Shown: positions 36,389 through 46,298, counted from the stretch's first letter. The stretch: DNA of 64,000 bases from Candidozyma auris (GCF_003013715.1 NC_072812.1:310001-374000), one strand, 5' to 3'. Numbers and translations: made by a program. Notes: a model not told the origin generated them from the sequence alone.

Positions 36389-37822
36389 CTATTCAACGTA
36401 TTCTACTAACTGACTATCATCTATGCTTAGCAGCGACAAGGTATGTGCCTCGAGATTCTCTGTCAGAAGAGATATATGCTTCCGCTTTTCGTAATCTTCA
36501 TCGTCTGTGTCTTCAATGAATGATGTTGACGAAGATGGTGTCGGCAACTGTTTCTCGGCAAAGCCACGATTGACTGAAGCACTTTTCAACAAATGCTTGT
36601 CCGTTGTGATGACTTGTGGTCGTATGCCCAACTTAGAAAGCCATGAGCTATTAGAGTTTATGTATGAATACGGTGATGGTGTCTCCGGTGCGGCAACAAT
36701 TTCACTGCCAGAGTATAATGAAGTTTCTGGAAGATGAGATTTCTGACGAGGAAAATGCAATATTGTACTTGCGGATGGATCGGACGGAGACTTTTGAGAC
36801 TTCTTGTTCTTTCCCTCCTTGATTTGTGAAATATCAAGCGATTTCTCCGACCTATTGTCAGATTTTTCATCTTGATGAAATGCAGATAAAAGATGAGGAA
36901 GGTCCTCACTAAACGCTGATTGCAGCATCATTGCAGTGGACTGTGATGACACAGAATCGCGACGAGAATAACCGAAGTCCGACTCGGGCAGAGTCTTCTG
37001 CAGCTTGGTTGCGCTACCGTAGGGAGAGGAAGCAGTTGCATCGGAATCTTCTGCCATTTCGTTACGCCTTTGTAACTCATCCTTTGCTTGCTGCACCTTT
37101 TCAACTTTGAATGCTTCAAACATTTGCTCCATATCGCTGATCACTGCGAGGCACTCATTACGTTCTTCAATGTCATCGCTCTCCACAGCAGTATTGAGCT
37201 GGTTCAATAGGCTCACTACAAATTGCTTATATGAGTGAACGGTTTGCTGTTGTTCTAGGCTGCCTTCTCCCAACATCTGCTCCAAATCGGTGCCGATGGT
37301 GATGAGCTTGGCTTTCAGATATGCAATAGTGACCTTGTCTCTCAACTCATCCTTGAGTCGGATATTTCGTAATGTCAATGATGTGAGCAACGTGCCACTA
37401 TCACTTATGAACTCTCGTGGTGAGAGACTCCGCAGTGCGTTTGTAATGAAGTCGACATCAGCAGAGATTTTGTTGAGCTTCTTCGTGAGCTCTTGACATG
37501 AGTTGATGACTTTGAGCGAGACATTGTTATTGAACTCCTTATACTCCTCAGTATTTGAAGCATCGAAATGATCGGTCGAATTCAAATCTAGAGACAAAAA
37601 TGCCCAATTCTTTAGATTAAGGTCTATCTTCTCTAATGTTTGTAGAATCGTAAGACTGAGCTGACATAGCCGGGAGACCTTGCGTTCCGCAACAGCGAAA
37701 CCTTGTATTATCTGGGTGATTCTACTATTCTTTGATTTCTCCTTAACAAGGTTTGGGTCTTTGGCTAATGCTAAGATGGGATCCTCAAATGCATCATATG
37801 TATCAAATGTAGTGAATGACAT
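36389..37822 (-). CDS. Unrecognised helical protein, possibly Kar9-like
   Basis: The protein has 477 aa. Residues about 30-245 are predicted all-helical with heptad-like leucines, including RNIRLKDELRDKVTIAYLKA and then KLITIGTDLEQML. Residues about 250-400 are Ser/Pro/Glu-rich and probably disordered, and a short acidic helical C-terminus ends in SQLVEYVE. A spectrin-like helical N-terminus followed by a Ser-rich tail resembles yeast Kar9 spindle-positioning proteins in style, but I see no convincing SxIP motif and cannot confirm it. The gene sits between TPS1 and PTC4, which adjoin in S. cerevisiae, so it has been inserted into (or lost from) that block. No function is assigned. Confidence 0.75.
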   Translation of the reverse strand: MSFTTFDTYDAFEDPILALAKDPNLVKEKSKNSRITQIIQGFAVAERKVSRLCQLSLTILQTLEKIDLNLKNWAFLSLDLNSTDHFDASNTEEYKEFNNNVSLKVINSCQELTKKLNKISADVDFITNALRSLSPREFISDSGTLLTSLTLRNIRLKDELRDKVTIAYLKAKLITIGTDLEQMLGEGSLEQQQTVHSYKQFVVSLLNQLNTAVESDDIEERNECLAVISDMEQMFEAFKVEKVQQAKDELQRRNEMAEDSDATASSPYGSATKLQKTLPESDFGYSRRDSVSSQSTAMMLQSAFSEDLPHLLSAFHQDEKSDNRSEKSLDISQIKEGKNKKSQKSPSDPSASTILHFPRQKSHLPETSLYSGSEIVAAPETPSPYSYINSNSSWLSKLGIRPQVITTDKHLLKSASVNRGFAEKQLPTPSSSTSFIEDTDDEDYEKRKHISLLTENLEAHTLSLLSIDDSQLVEYVE

Positions 37823-38374
37823 TGTTCCAGGGTTGCCCTAGGACGATGATATGCGATGGAATGCTATGAAAGGGATAATGCAGGGAAGGTCAATGAGCCA
37901 AAAGAGCTTGTCTAGTGGCTATGCCTGGTGCTTTTGCTAATGAATAGATATTTAGTGTGGGTTAATGCCGAAGAACTAAAGAGCTGACATAACGTAGACT
38001 GTAGATAGTGCGGCCTCACCAGGAAGCTTGGTACTCTCTAGAACCTGCAGGCGGTTCCGTCTTGCTATTGGAGCTACAGGTCTGATAGTGGGCGTTCTGG
38101 AAATCTCTGTTGAAAGAATTTGTAATGATGAGCTTTTTCGGTTACTCCGAAAGTGTATATATTATATTAAATTATTGTACGTCGTTCTTTGCTAAGGGGG
38201 GTATGTCAAGTGGGTAGCCAAACTGGCCTGATTTTTTTTTCCTCCTTCGCAACCAGGCGACGTGCTTCTCAAGGAGTAGAATCTCGTGACAGTGACTCCG
38301 GTTCTCTGACAATTGAGGACCAATCGTCCCAAGCTGTTCTAAGTAAAAATTCTCAGCGCCAAACTAATCTCATC
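37823..38374. other. Intergenic region upstream of the unknown helical gene
   Basis: These 552 bases lie between the start of the minus-strand gene at left and the end of PTC4 at right, so they hold one promoter and one terminator. A tract of six G residues lies near 38198. Nothing else was recognised. Confidence 0.5.
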
Positions 38375-39379
38375 TCACCTTTTCCTAAATTGTTCAGTCC
38401 ATTGCTCGAGCGATGCGTTTGAATGTAGCGCAACAATCATTATCGTCATATTATCAAAGCCAATGCCAGTGATATTATTAGCCATGCTGATGCAGTCATT
38501 AAGCACAAACTCAGTTATGTGTTGTAGAGTCCAACCGTCACGTAATCTCTTGCGGATGACTTGAATTAAAGCGTCGTTCGTGTAGCAATCCCAGATGCCA
38601 TCACACGCTAACACAATAAACTCCGGCTCACTTTGACAGCTGAGATCGTACACTAAAACATCAGGCTCCACACTCACCTGATATAGCTCTGGCGGGAGCT
38701 CAATAACGTTGTTCTTTATGATGCTTCGGTTTTGCTCTAGGTAGGCATTATGTTGCCCTGTAGGGTTTAAAGAAAGGTAAGGCAACTTGAAGTTGAAATC
38801 GCCAAATGCTCGGGAGAGCGCAAGAATTTCATTCACCCTGCCATTGATGACGTAGCCCCCACTGTTCTCTATGCGGACTCTTTCTCCCATAGTCGAAGGT
38901 TTATGATCAAACGATAAATTTTTCAGACATCCACCTTGCAAAGAAAGAATTGAACGGGAGTCACCTGTGTTGGCCACAATGACGTATTTTCCAGCGATAA
39001 CTGTGGTTATGATAGCAGTGCTGCCGCAATTGGCTGCTAAAGATTCGGGGAGTCCAGCGTCCACCTTGAAAAAGCAGTCTTTGATAAGTCTAATGTAGGT
39101 CAGCAATTCTGTGTTTGCATTTTGTTTTATGCATGTCTGTAGAGTCTTGAAAATCAACGCAACAAGCTTATCCCTCAAGATCTCGGCTATCTCCTTGCCA
39201 CCATGGCCATCAAACACACCATACACGGCGAGTTTCTCATCATCCGAAACCCTCACGTCATGGGCATCTTCCATGGTCATTCTATACCCTTGCATTGAGC
39301 CAATACAATAGGATATCGACGAGTGCTCTCGGAACTCGATGGACTTCTCCTCCACCGGGTGAGATAAGAGCTGACCCAT
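38375..39379 (-). CDS. PTC4: PP2C-type protein phosphatase PTC4
   Basis: The protein has 334 aa. It starts MGQLLSHPVEEKSIEF, nearly the same as S. cerevisiae Ptc4 as I remember it, with a possible N-myristoylation Gly2. The metal-binding and catalytic motifs are complete: GSMQGYRMTMEDAHD, VYGVFDGHGGKE, CGSTAIITTVI, VANTGDSRS, LSRAFGDFNFK, VLACDGIWDC and GIGFDNMTIMIV. PTC4 is a Mg/Mn-dependent Ser/Thr phosphatase implicated in MAP-kinase signalling. It is divergent from the GH130 gene across 432 bases. In S. cerevisiae (YBR125C) it is next to TPS1. Confidence 0.93.
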   Translation of the reverse strand: MGQLLSHPVEEKSIEFREHSSISYCIGSMQGYRMTMEDAHDVRVSDDEKLAVYGVFDGHGGKEIAEILRDKLVALIFKTLQTCIKQNANTELLTYIRLIKDCFFKVDAGLPESLAANCGSTAIITTVIAGKYVIVANTGDSRSILSLQGGCLKNLSFDHKPSTMGERVRIENSGGYVINGRVNEILALSRAFGDFNFKLPYLSLNPTGQHNAYLEQNRSIIKNNVIELPPELYQVSVEPDVLVYDLSCQSEPEFIVLACDGIWDCYTNDALIQVIRKRLRDGWTLQHITEFVLNDCISMANNITGIGFDNMTIMIVALHSNASLEQWTEQFRKR

Positions 39380-39811
39380 TGAGGAATTTAGAATAATGGC
39401 AAGGTGCTAGGGCCAACGATAGGATTTGGCAATGGGTTCTAAATTGGGTGAAACTGGAGGCGAGGATCACTATTTTTGCGTGTGTGAGGGAATTGAACAC
39501 AAAAAAGGCAGTTGGTTGTGTGGGCTTTAAAGGTGGTAAGCGGAAGACTGGGGGCGCAAAATGAATTATTGGGCAATTGCAGCGAAAGGACATAGAAAAA
39601 GGGACACCGAGAGATAGGCTCTACTCCGAAACTTTCTTGCCCTATGTTCGCCTCACTCGCTACTTGTTTGTCTTTTTCCTCACCTCACGCTTTTTGGGTG
39701 CTGATCCCCACTGCCTCAAACGGTCCTGCAGTGAGATAATGGGTCCTGTAGAATGACACTGGGTAACCTTTAAATAGGTCCCTATAAACCAACTAGTGTT
39801 CTTTATCAAAT
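39380..39811. promoter_or_regulatory. Divergent PTC4/GH130 intergenic region
   Basis: These 432 bases lie between two start codons. CTTTAAATAGGTCC and CTATAAACC lie within 50 bases of the GH130 ATG and could serve as core promoter. No specific regulator site was recognised. Confidence 0.45.
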
Positions 39812-40840
39812 ATGGGAACAGTTCCGGTAATCGGACCAGACACGCCCTCGGGCGATAAGCACTACAAGCCGCCAAAGACATTCCCCATCGGACCTCACTT
39901 TACTAGATACGAGCATAACCCGATCTTGGAGCCGAACCCCGATAACGAGTGGGAGGAGGCGTACGTATATAATGCCTCGGCAATTGTCATTGACGATCGG
40001 GTTTACTTGTTGTATAGGGCTCAGGACGAGAACAAAACGCTGAGTGTGGGATTGGCGTGGCTGGATGATGGCTATAAGTTCAAGCGGTACCACAAACCTA
40101 TCATTTACCCCACAGAGAGCTATGAGTTTCCTGGTGGATGTGAGGACCCACGTATAGTGAGAGATCCGATTCTGAAGAGATTTATTGTGACATATACTGC
40201 GTATGATGGCTATTTGGCGAGACTTTGCGTTGCTGAGTCAATGGACTTGTTTACCTGGAGGAAGTACCCACCAATCATCAAAGACGATAACTTCAATGAG
40301 ATCGCCAATGGACTCGACGGAAATCAATTCATTCGGCATGCGTGGCTGAAGAGCGGTGCTATCTTTGTAGAAAGGCATAAGGACGGTCATTACTATATGA
40401 TTTGGGGAGAGTCTGGGTTCTATCTTGCTAAAAGCAAAGACTTAGTCCATTGGACCATCGCTGATAACTACACTATTGGCAAGTTCAACTGGCAGGACCG
40501 GTTGATTGAGCCTGGGCCTGCTCCCATCAAGATGGATACGGGCAATAGGCATCAGAACTACTATATTTTGTTTTATAATTCTTCAACAATTGGCGGCGGG
40601 CCGTATCCAAAAGGGACATACACCATCTCTCAGATGTTGGTGGACTACGACAATATCAAAGATGGCCCCGTGGCTCGGTTGGAGAAGCCCATCTTAGTGC
40701 CGGAGGATGCGAATGAGGTCAATGGCCAGGTAGACAAAGTTGTGTTCACCGAGGGGGTGGTCCAGTTTAAAGGCAAGTGGTTCTTATACTATGGACAGGG
40801 TGACTCCAAGTTGGCAGTTGCAACATGCCCTGCCAACTAA
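39812..40840 (+). CDS. GH130-family beta-mannoside phosphorylase/hydrolase
   Basis: The protein has 342 aa and no signal peptide, so it is probably cytosolic. The five-bladed beta-propeller pattern of GH130 is clear: RYEHNPILEPNPDNEWE, YNASAIVIDDRVYLLYRAQD (Arg69 of YRA is a family hallmark), the catalytic-Asp motif GGCEDPRI (Asp112), YTAYDGYLARLCVAES, KSGAIFVERH, LIEPGPAPIK, and a closing YYGQGDSKLAVA. GH130 enzymes act on beta-1,4- or beta-1,2-linked mannosides, many by phosphorolysis. The family is overwhelmingly bacterial. A beta-1,2-mannan salvage role would suit a Candida-type cell wall but is inference. There are no introns or frameshifts. It is an extra gene in a block whose other members are adjacent in S. 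cerevisiae. Confidence 0.88.
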   Translation: MGTVPVIGPDTPSGDKHYKPPKTFPIGPHFTRYEHNPILEPNPDNEWEEAYVYNASAIVIDDRVYLLYRAQDENKTLSVGLAWLDDGYKFKRYHKPIIYPTESYEFPGGCEDPRIVRDPILKRFIVTYTAYDGYLARLCVAESMDLFTWRKYPPIIKDDNFNEIANGLDGNQFIRHAWLKSGAIFVERHKDGHYYMIWGESGFYLAKSKDLVHWTIADNYTIGKFNWQDRLIEPGPAPIKMDTGNRHQNYYILFYNSSTIGGGPYPKGTYTISQMLVDYDNIKDGPVARLEKPILVPEDANEVNGQVDKVVFTEGVVQFKGKWFLYYGQGDSKLAVATCPAN

Positions 40841-40981
40841 AATAAGAACTTTGACCAGTATATATCAATCAAAATATTATTTGGCTCCTAGGTCTTTTTC
40901 GCAGCCATTCATTAAACACCCGTGCACCTTATCTAGAATATTTCCTACTTCATCCGTCTATCTCCTACAAATACCACCTTT

Positions 40982-42130
40982 ATGAAGTCTTTTCTTAAAA
41001 GGCTGGTCATAGATGTCGATCAACCTACTAATGATAAGGATCCGGTGCGGCTTGCATTTCTTGGAGGAGCCAAATCGGGCAAGACGTCGTTAATTTCCAA
41101 GCTCACTATGGGAAGCTTCCGTGAGACCTACTACCCTCTGCAACAGACGCAACCAATATTATTCACATACTATCCGCAATCCACGTTGTCGAAACAATTG
41201 CTAGATACATATTCACCAAGAAACACGCTTAATCTGGCGCTTATAAAGGAGAATGTGGTCTTGAGTCCAGTGGTATACAACAACTTGGTGAGCAATACGA
41301 CCAGGAGACCTTCACCACATCCTGCTGTTTCGATGAATTCACCTACGATTCTTCAGTCCAATGACATCTACACGATATATTCTCGAGATAATCAGACTCA
41401 CACAACTCCAATTTTGATGGAGCTAATAGACACCCCTGCTTTCAACCCCACCCAGATCGTGCCCTTCCTAGAAGCATCGCTTTATATCAAGCTAGAGAAA
41501 GACATTCTACATAATCTTGCGGATGAGCCTCGGCAGCCTGTGAGCACTAACCCCCTTATTGTTGCTAGTGGAGCCAGCGAATTGAATGGAACGATAGATG
41601 GTTACTACTTTGTCTACAGTGCCGTGCCTTCAAGTCTACCTCCTCCTTACGATGAGTCGTCTACTGAAGGCACATCAGCCACCAAGACGCAGAATGCCTT
41701 TGACCTCTTACCCATAATGAAAGACGCATTGGACGAGGCGTGGCAAGAATACTACACATATAAAGTATCTTGGGAAGGAGGCAAGGAGTCAGATGTCTTT
41801 TCGTTCAAAACTGCTCTAAGAGGACTACTTATAGACGAAGTCAAAAAACCTGCACCAGTCTTTGGTGGCCCTGGTGGCTCCAAACTACTAGACATCTCGT
41901 CAGACCCTGCTGACCCATCATGCCCACCACCAATATGGCTTGTGTGTACGCACTGTAATCTGCCACTAGCCTCACCACTACTTATAGAAGAAGGCAGGCA
42001 GTTGAGCAAAAAATGGAAGTGCGGCTTCCTAGCTGTGGACGTCCAGTCAGACGTGGAAGAAGCGATTGCCCTCATGATCAGGGAATTGGTCGAGCGTCGC
42101 CAACTCCGAAAGGCTTACCGAAAAAAATAA
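40982..42130 (+). CDS. Degenerate Ras-like P-loop protein, unknown function
   Basis: The protein has 382 aa. Residues near 23-40 read VRLAFLGGAKSGKTSLISKL, a good P-loop (GAKSGKTS). The switch I-like segment FRETYYPLQQTQ has Leu where Ras proteins have the Mg-binding Thr. LMELIDTPAF near 140-150 stands in for the DTAGQ motif. Near the C-terminus, WLVCTHCNLP replaces NKxD, and KKWKCGFLAVDVQS parallels the 'SAK' region. The fold is therefore Ras-superfamily-like, with a long Ser/Thr insertion (about 100-135) and an altered G4 motif, so nucleotide specificity may be lost. No CaaX box is present. I do not recognise an orthologue. It is 141 bases downstream of the GH130 gene on the same strand. 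Confidence 0.75.
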   Translation: MKSFLKRLVIDVDQPTNDKDPVRLAFLGGAKSGKTSLISKLTMGSFRETYYPLQQTQPILFTYYPQSTLSKQLLDTYSPRNTLNLALIKENVVLSPVVYNNLVSNTTRRPSPHPAVSMNSPTILQSNDIYTIYSRDNQTHTTPILMELIDTPAFNPTQIVPFLEASLYIKLEKDILHNLADEPRQPVSTNPLIVASGASELNGTIDGYYFVYSAVPSSLPPPYDESSTEGTSATKTQNAFDLLPIMKDALDEAWQEYYTYKVSWEGGKESDVFSFKTALRGLLIDEVKKPAPVFGGPGGSKLLDISSDPADPSCPPPIWLVCTHCNLPLASPLLIEEGRQLSKKWKCGFLAVDVQSDVEEAIALMIRELVERRQLRKAYRKK

Positions 42131-42290
42131 TGGTAATGATCTAACCTGCAGTGAAATCTGGAGCCTTCATTTATCCCTATGCTTTGACTATGTAGTATCA
42201 CGCGCGATAACAGAACTCTCAATACTGAGACGTCAAGTACAACTACATCACAACGTAATAGACCATTGATCACATGAAGAGCAGTCTAGT

Positions 42291-44360
42291 ATGTCGCATA
42301 AACACTCTAAATCTCAGTCTAGAACCACTATGGACGCTCTAGCTGGGCAAGAGCTACGATGCACAGAGTGCATCAGTAACGACATAGCGGTGATACGAAA
42401 GTCCGTGATAGCCAACGAGGCCAAAAATAATCAAATGAGAGATCAGATTGACGAGGTATTTGAATTGTGTCGCATTATTCAGAAGGCTGGTCCTTCAGCA
42501 GTAATAGATAAGAAAGAGGAGAGCTCCACATCGCCCCGGAGAGACCTTCCGCAAGATTCCAACATGTATACCATCAAACATCTTGCGTTTCATCTTCAAA
42601 AGCTAGCAATTCTCAATGCTAAGCTCAAACAAAGAGACATGGACCATTACAGGAAAATACTAGAGAAGAAGATCTCATTGCTCGAAAGTAAGGTCGAAAA
42701 GGCTCAGCAGAATCTAACGAGTCGAAGAGATCTACTAGACCAAAAGCAAGCCTTCATTGAGTCTCTGCATCGGGAGTTGTCAACGATGTATAATGAACGC
42801 ATTCTCCGATATCAACTGGAGGATGCAAGAAGGGTCTCCAGACAAGCTTCAATCCTTCAATATGACCACTATAAAGTTATACGCCAAGTTGCCTTTCAAA
42901 AATTCGACGCATGGCTGGCCCATAAAACAAATCCAAACGGTCCTCCCATCAAACTTGACTTCTATGGCCAATCGATAATACCGTTGGAGTCGTTCCTACT
43001 GCACAACAACAAGCTCATCGCCATAAACATATTCCTAGAGAACATGATACGGTTCCAAATTCTTTTGAAGCAGATTTTGAATGAGAATGGGTCATCCATT
43101 GATCTTCCATTTGTATCACACCTCGAGCGACAATTGCCGGATGAGGGGTTCTATGCTCAGGTTCAGGAGAAGATCAACTTTCTTTTGCACGAATCGGATA
43201 ATCTGGAATACGCTGATCAGCCTGAAGAGGTATTGAATGGTGTAGACGATGAGAAAGAAAGGCATGATGTACAGAACACTGACAAGATAGTTGTAAAGGA
43301 CAATGTTATACAGGTACCATTGTCTTTCAAGACTGCCAACTTCCAGCGAAGAGCATCAACAAAATCCAACTCTTTGGAGTCGCCGGTTTCGGCGGATCAA
43401 GTCCGACCGGAGATGTTTCTGGCAACACCTGAACCGTCCATACCCGATTCGAAACATCCTGGAAGCGAGAAGACAAAGAACAGCGCAATTCAGGGTAAGA
43501 AAATGGTAATTGTACCACATAAGATTCTTACAAAACCATTTACTAAACTCACACTTAAGGAATATCTAAAGTTTATTCTGATAGTCGCCAAGATAATAAT
43601 CAATTTTGAGATGCTTCTGCGACAGACTGTTGACAAAGTACCTCGAACGAAAAGAAAAAAACCCACCAGCAATTTGCTCATGAGTACCTATGGTCAGTCT
43701 CGAGCAGAAACCGACCCAGTTCGTGAAACAGAGGCGGCACCACAACTGTTCTATGACTTCGGCAAAATATTGCTGAAGTTTGCAGAAATGGATGGGTACT
43801 TCAAGTTAGAGATAGACAGTTTTGCTTATGCTCCAAGCAAAGCCCAACCAGCCTCATCTATAATTAAAGAGGCATCTTCTCGGTCCACCATACCTTCCTC
43901 TGCGCCTTTGATGGAAGCTCAAGAACCAAGTCACCATGCTTCAAACGCGAGCCTTCGCAGCTCTGAAAGCAGATCAAGGCTACGAGAATTCTACAGTAAC
44001 TTCATTGACAAGAATTCCCGAAAGAGTCAAAATTCTCGCCCATCAAGAACCTCGTTAGATAATCAGGTTTATGGGGCAGTTAGTGATGGTTTTCTGGATA
44101 CCGACGAGGATGAAAGCAAAGCCTCCACAGTGGACAGTGATACACCTTTCAAAACCGGTTCATCCTACTCTACCCATACCGAGCCGCTAGATATCAAAGA
44201 AGTGATAAATGCCGTTCACAATCAAGTTGCAAATGGAAAGGGTGGCGGGAGAGGGAATGGGGAAGGTGGTGATGAGGCAGTGAAGATTGCTACAAAGAGC
44301 ATAATGAAAAAAACCCAGTCTCAGCTCTCAGACTGGGATGTAGTGAGTCGTCTTTTTTAA
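42291..44360 (+). CDS. ATG14: Autophagy PI3-kinase complex I subunit ATG14
   Basis: The protein has 689 aa. A CxxC near the N-terminus (LRCTECISND) is followed by coiled coils at about 25-60 and 95-205 (including HYRKILEKKISLLESKVEKA). The layout parallels S. cerevisiae Atg14: Cys motif, coiled coil, then PIKLDFYGQSIIPLESFLLH, an LxxF-type helical segment, and a later helical block (YLKFILIVAKIIINFEMLLR) ending around YDFGKILLKFAEMDGYFKL. It is twice the size of S. cerevisiae Atg14 (344 aa) because of disordered insertions (about 300-400) and a long Ser-rich tail. Atg14 directs Vps34/Vps15/Vps30 to the autophagosome assembly site. Adjacency to VMA2 (as YBR127C-YBR128C) strongly supports the call. 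A Vps38-like protein is the alternative. Confidence 0.78.
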   Translation: MSHKHSKSQSRTTMDALAGQELRCTECISNDIAVIRKSVIANEAKNNQMRDQIDEVFELCRIIQKAGPSAVIDKKEESSTSPRRDLPQDSNMYTIKHLAFHLQKLAILNAKLKQRDMDHYRKILEKKISLLESKVEKAQQNLTSRRDLLDQKQAFIESLHRELSTMYNERILRYQLEDARRVSRQASILQYDHYKVIRQVAFQKFDAWLAHKTNPNGPPIKLDFYGQSIIPLESFLLHNNKLIAINIFLENMIRFQILLKQILNENGSSIDLPFVSHLERQLPDEGFYAQVQEKINFLLHESDNLEYADQPEEVLNGVDDEKERHDVQNTDKIVVKDNVIQVPLSFKTANFQRRASTKSNSLESPVSADQVRPEMFLATPEPSIPDSKHPGSEKTKNSAIQGKKMVIVPHKILTKPFTKLTLKEYLKFILIVAKIIINFEMLLRQTVDKVPRTKRKKPTSNLLMSTYGQSRAETDPVRETEAAPQLFYDFGKILLKFAEMDGYFKLEIDSFAYAPSKAQPASSIIKEASSRSTIPSSAPLMEAQEPSHHASNASLRSSESRSRLREFYSNFIDKNSRKSQNSRPSRTSLDNQVYGAVSDGFLDTDEDESKASTVDSDTPFKTGSSYSTHTEPLDIKEVINAVHNQVANGKGGGRGNGEGGDEAVKIATKSIMKKTQSQLSDWDVVSRLF

Positions 44361-44583
44361 TAGTAATGAAATATAGGGCACTTTGAGGGATTGCTCCTTC
44401 TCTCAATTCCGATCAATGTGCGTAACAGAGAGCATGCCTCAGTAAAATCCTGCATGACACTTGCTGGTGTCTAATTATCGACGAGAGTAACGATAACCCT
44501 TTCTCAATCTAGTGAGATTGAACGTTCGCCGTTACCCTATTGATTTCATTCATCGATCAGCTTTTCTAGCCGGCGCATAAACT

Positions 44584-46110
44584 ATGTTGTCTGATAAGGA
44601 ATTGTACGAATTGAACAAAAAAGCCGTCACGGAGGGCTTCAAGATCAAACCCAGAATCAACTACAACACCGTCGGTGGTGTCAACGGTCCTTTGGTGATC
44701 TTGGACAATGTCAAATTTCCTTCCTTCAATGAGATTGTAAACTTAACCTTGCCTGATGGCTCTGTGAGAGCTGGTCAGGTTTTGGAAGTCAGAGGCTCGA
44801 AGGCTATTGTCCAGGTGTTCGAGGGTACCTCAGGCATCGATATCAAAAAGACTAGAGTGGAGTTTACCGGCGAGAACTTGAAGATTGCTGTATCTGAGGA
44901 CATGTTGGGACGTGTGTTTGACGGTTCTGGTCGCCCAATTGATAAGGGCCCTAGAATTTTTGCTGAGGACTACTTGGATATCAACGGATCTCCAATCAAC
45001 CCTTACGCTCGTATCTACCCTGAGGAAATGATCTCGACGGGTATATCTGCCATTGATACAATGAACTCGATTGCCAGAGGTCAAAAGATTCCTATTTTTT
45101 CTGCGTCCGGTTTGCCTCATAACGAAATTGCCGCTCAGATTTGCAGACAGGCTGGTTTGGTGAGACCAACGAAGGATGTTCATGATGGCCACGAGGACAA
45201 TTTCTCCATCGTTTTCGCTGCTATGGGTGTTAACTTGGAGACTTCCAGATTCTTCAAGCAGGACTTCGAGGAGAACGGCTCTTTGGAAAGAACTTCCTTG
45301 TTTTTGAACTTGGCAAACGACCCCACCATTGAGAGAATTATTACTCCAAGATTAGCCTTGACCACTGCTGAGTACTTGGCTTACCAGACGGAGAGACACG
45401 TGTTGACCATTTTGACTGATATGTCTTCGTATGCTGATGCCTTGAGAGAAGTGTCCGCTGCGAGAGAAGAAGTGCCAGGTAGAAGAGGTTACCCAGGTTA
45501 CATGTACACAGATTTGTCTACTATTTACGAAAGAGCTGGTAGAGTTGAGGGCAGAAACGGTTCAATTACCCAGATTCCTATTTTGACAATGCCTAACGAT
45601 GATATCACACACCCTATCCCTGATTTGACCGGATATATCACTGAGGGCCAGATTTTCGTTGATCGTCAATTGTCCAACAGAGGTATCTACCCACCAATCA
45701 ACGTGTTGCCTTCTTTGTCCCGTTTGATGAAGTCTGCCATCGGTGAAGGTATGACCAGAAAGGACCATGGTGATGTTTCCAACCAGTTGTATGCTAAGTA
45801 CGCCATTGGTAGAGATGCTGCTGCCATGAAGTCCGTCGTTGGTGAAGAGGCTTTGTCTACAGAGGACAAGTTGTCCCTTGAGTTCTTGGAGAAGTTTGAG
45901 AAGAATTTCATTGCTCAGGGTGCCTACGAGGACAGATCAGTGTTTGATTCCTTGGACCTTGCTTGGTCATTGTTGAGAATCTACCCTAAGGAGATGTTAA
46001 ACAGGATCAGTCCAAAGATCTTGAATGAATTTTACGATAGAGCCAGAGACCAAGACGAGGATGACGAGGATGAAAACCCAGATAAGTCCCACGACTTGAT
46101 TGACGCTTAA
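44584..46110 (+). CDS. VMA2: Vacuolar H+-ATPase V1 subunit B
   Basis: The protein has 508 aa, typical for the family. It is the nucleotide-binding, non-catalytic B subunit of the V1 sector that acidifies the vacuole. It contains [20 protein letters not shown] at the start, [32 protein letters not shown] and [17 protein letters not shown] in place of a canonical P-loop. The signature [20 protein letters not shown] and [19 protein letters not shown] follow. Codon bias is extreme (TTG, AGA, GGT), and I found no in-frame CTG in the parts I scanned, as expected for an abundant protein in a CUG-Ser yeast. The C-terminal tail is acidic. Confidence 0.98.
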   Translation: MLSDKELYELNKKAVTEGFKIKPRINYNTVGGVNGPLVILDNVKFPSFNEIVNLTLPDGSVRAGQVLEVRGSKAIVQVFEGTSGIDIKKTRVEFTGENLKIAVSEDMLGRVFDGSGRPIDKGPRIFAEDYLDINGSPINPYARIYPEEMISTGISAIDTMNSIARGQKIPIFSASGLPHNEIAAQICRQAGLVRPTKDVHDGHEDNFSIVFAAMGVNLETSRFFKQDFEENGSLERTSLFLNLANDPTIERIITPRLALTTAEYLAYQTERHVLTILTDMSSYADALREVSAAREEVPGRRGYPGYMYTDLSTIYERAGRVEGRNGSITQIPILTMPNDDITHPIPDLTGYITEGQIFVDRQLSNRGIYPPINVLPSLSRLMKSAIGEGMTRKDHGDVSNQLYAKYAIGRDAAAMKSVVGEEALSTEDKLSLEFLEKFEKNFIAQGAYEDRSVFDSLDLAWSLLRIYPKEMLNRISPKILNEFYDRARDQDEDDEDENPDKSHDLIDA

Positions 46111-46298
46111 ACATCACAACGATTACTCCACTTTATAGCATTTAGTCTCACATCTCAACTAGAGTATCTTTTCTTTTGTCTTTTTAAACGCTACTTCAAC
46201 AAAAGTATTTCATGTAAAGAGTTCATGAAAAGAATTATGTTTCACAGTATACCTGTAAAGATGCTATAGAATAAATGAGTGTCTAATGAACCTGTCGC

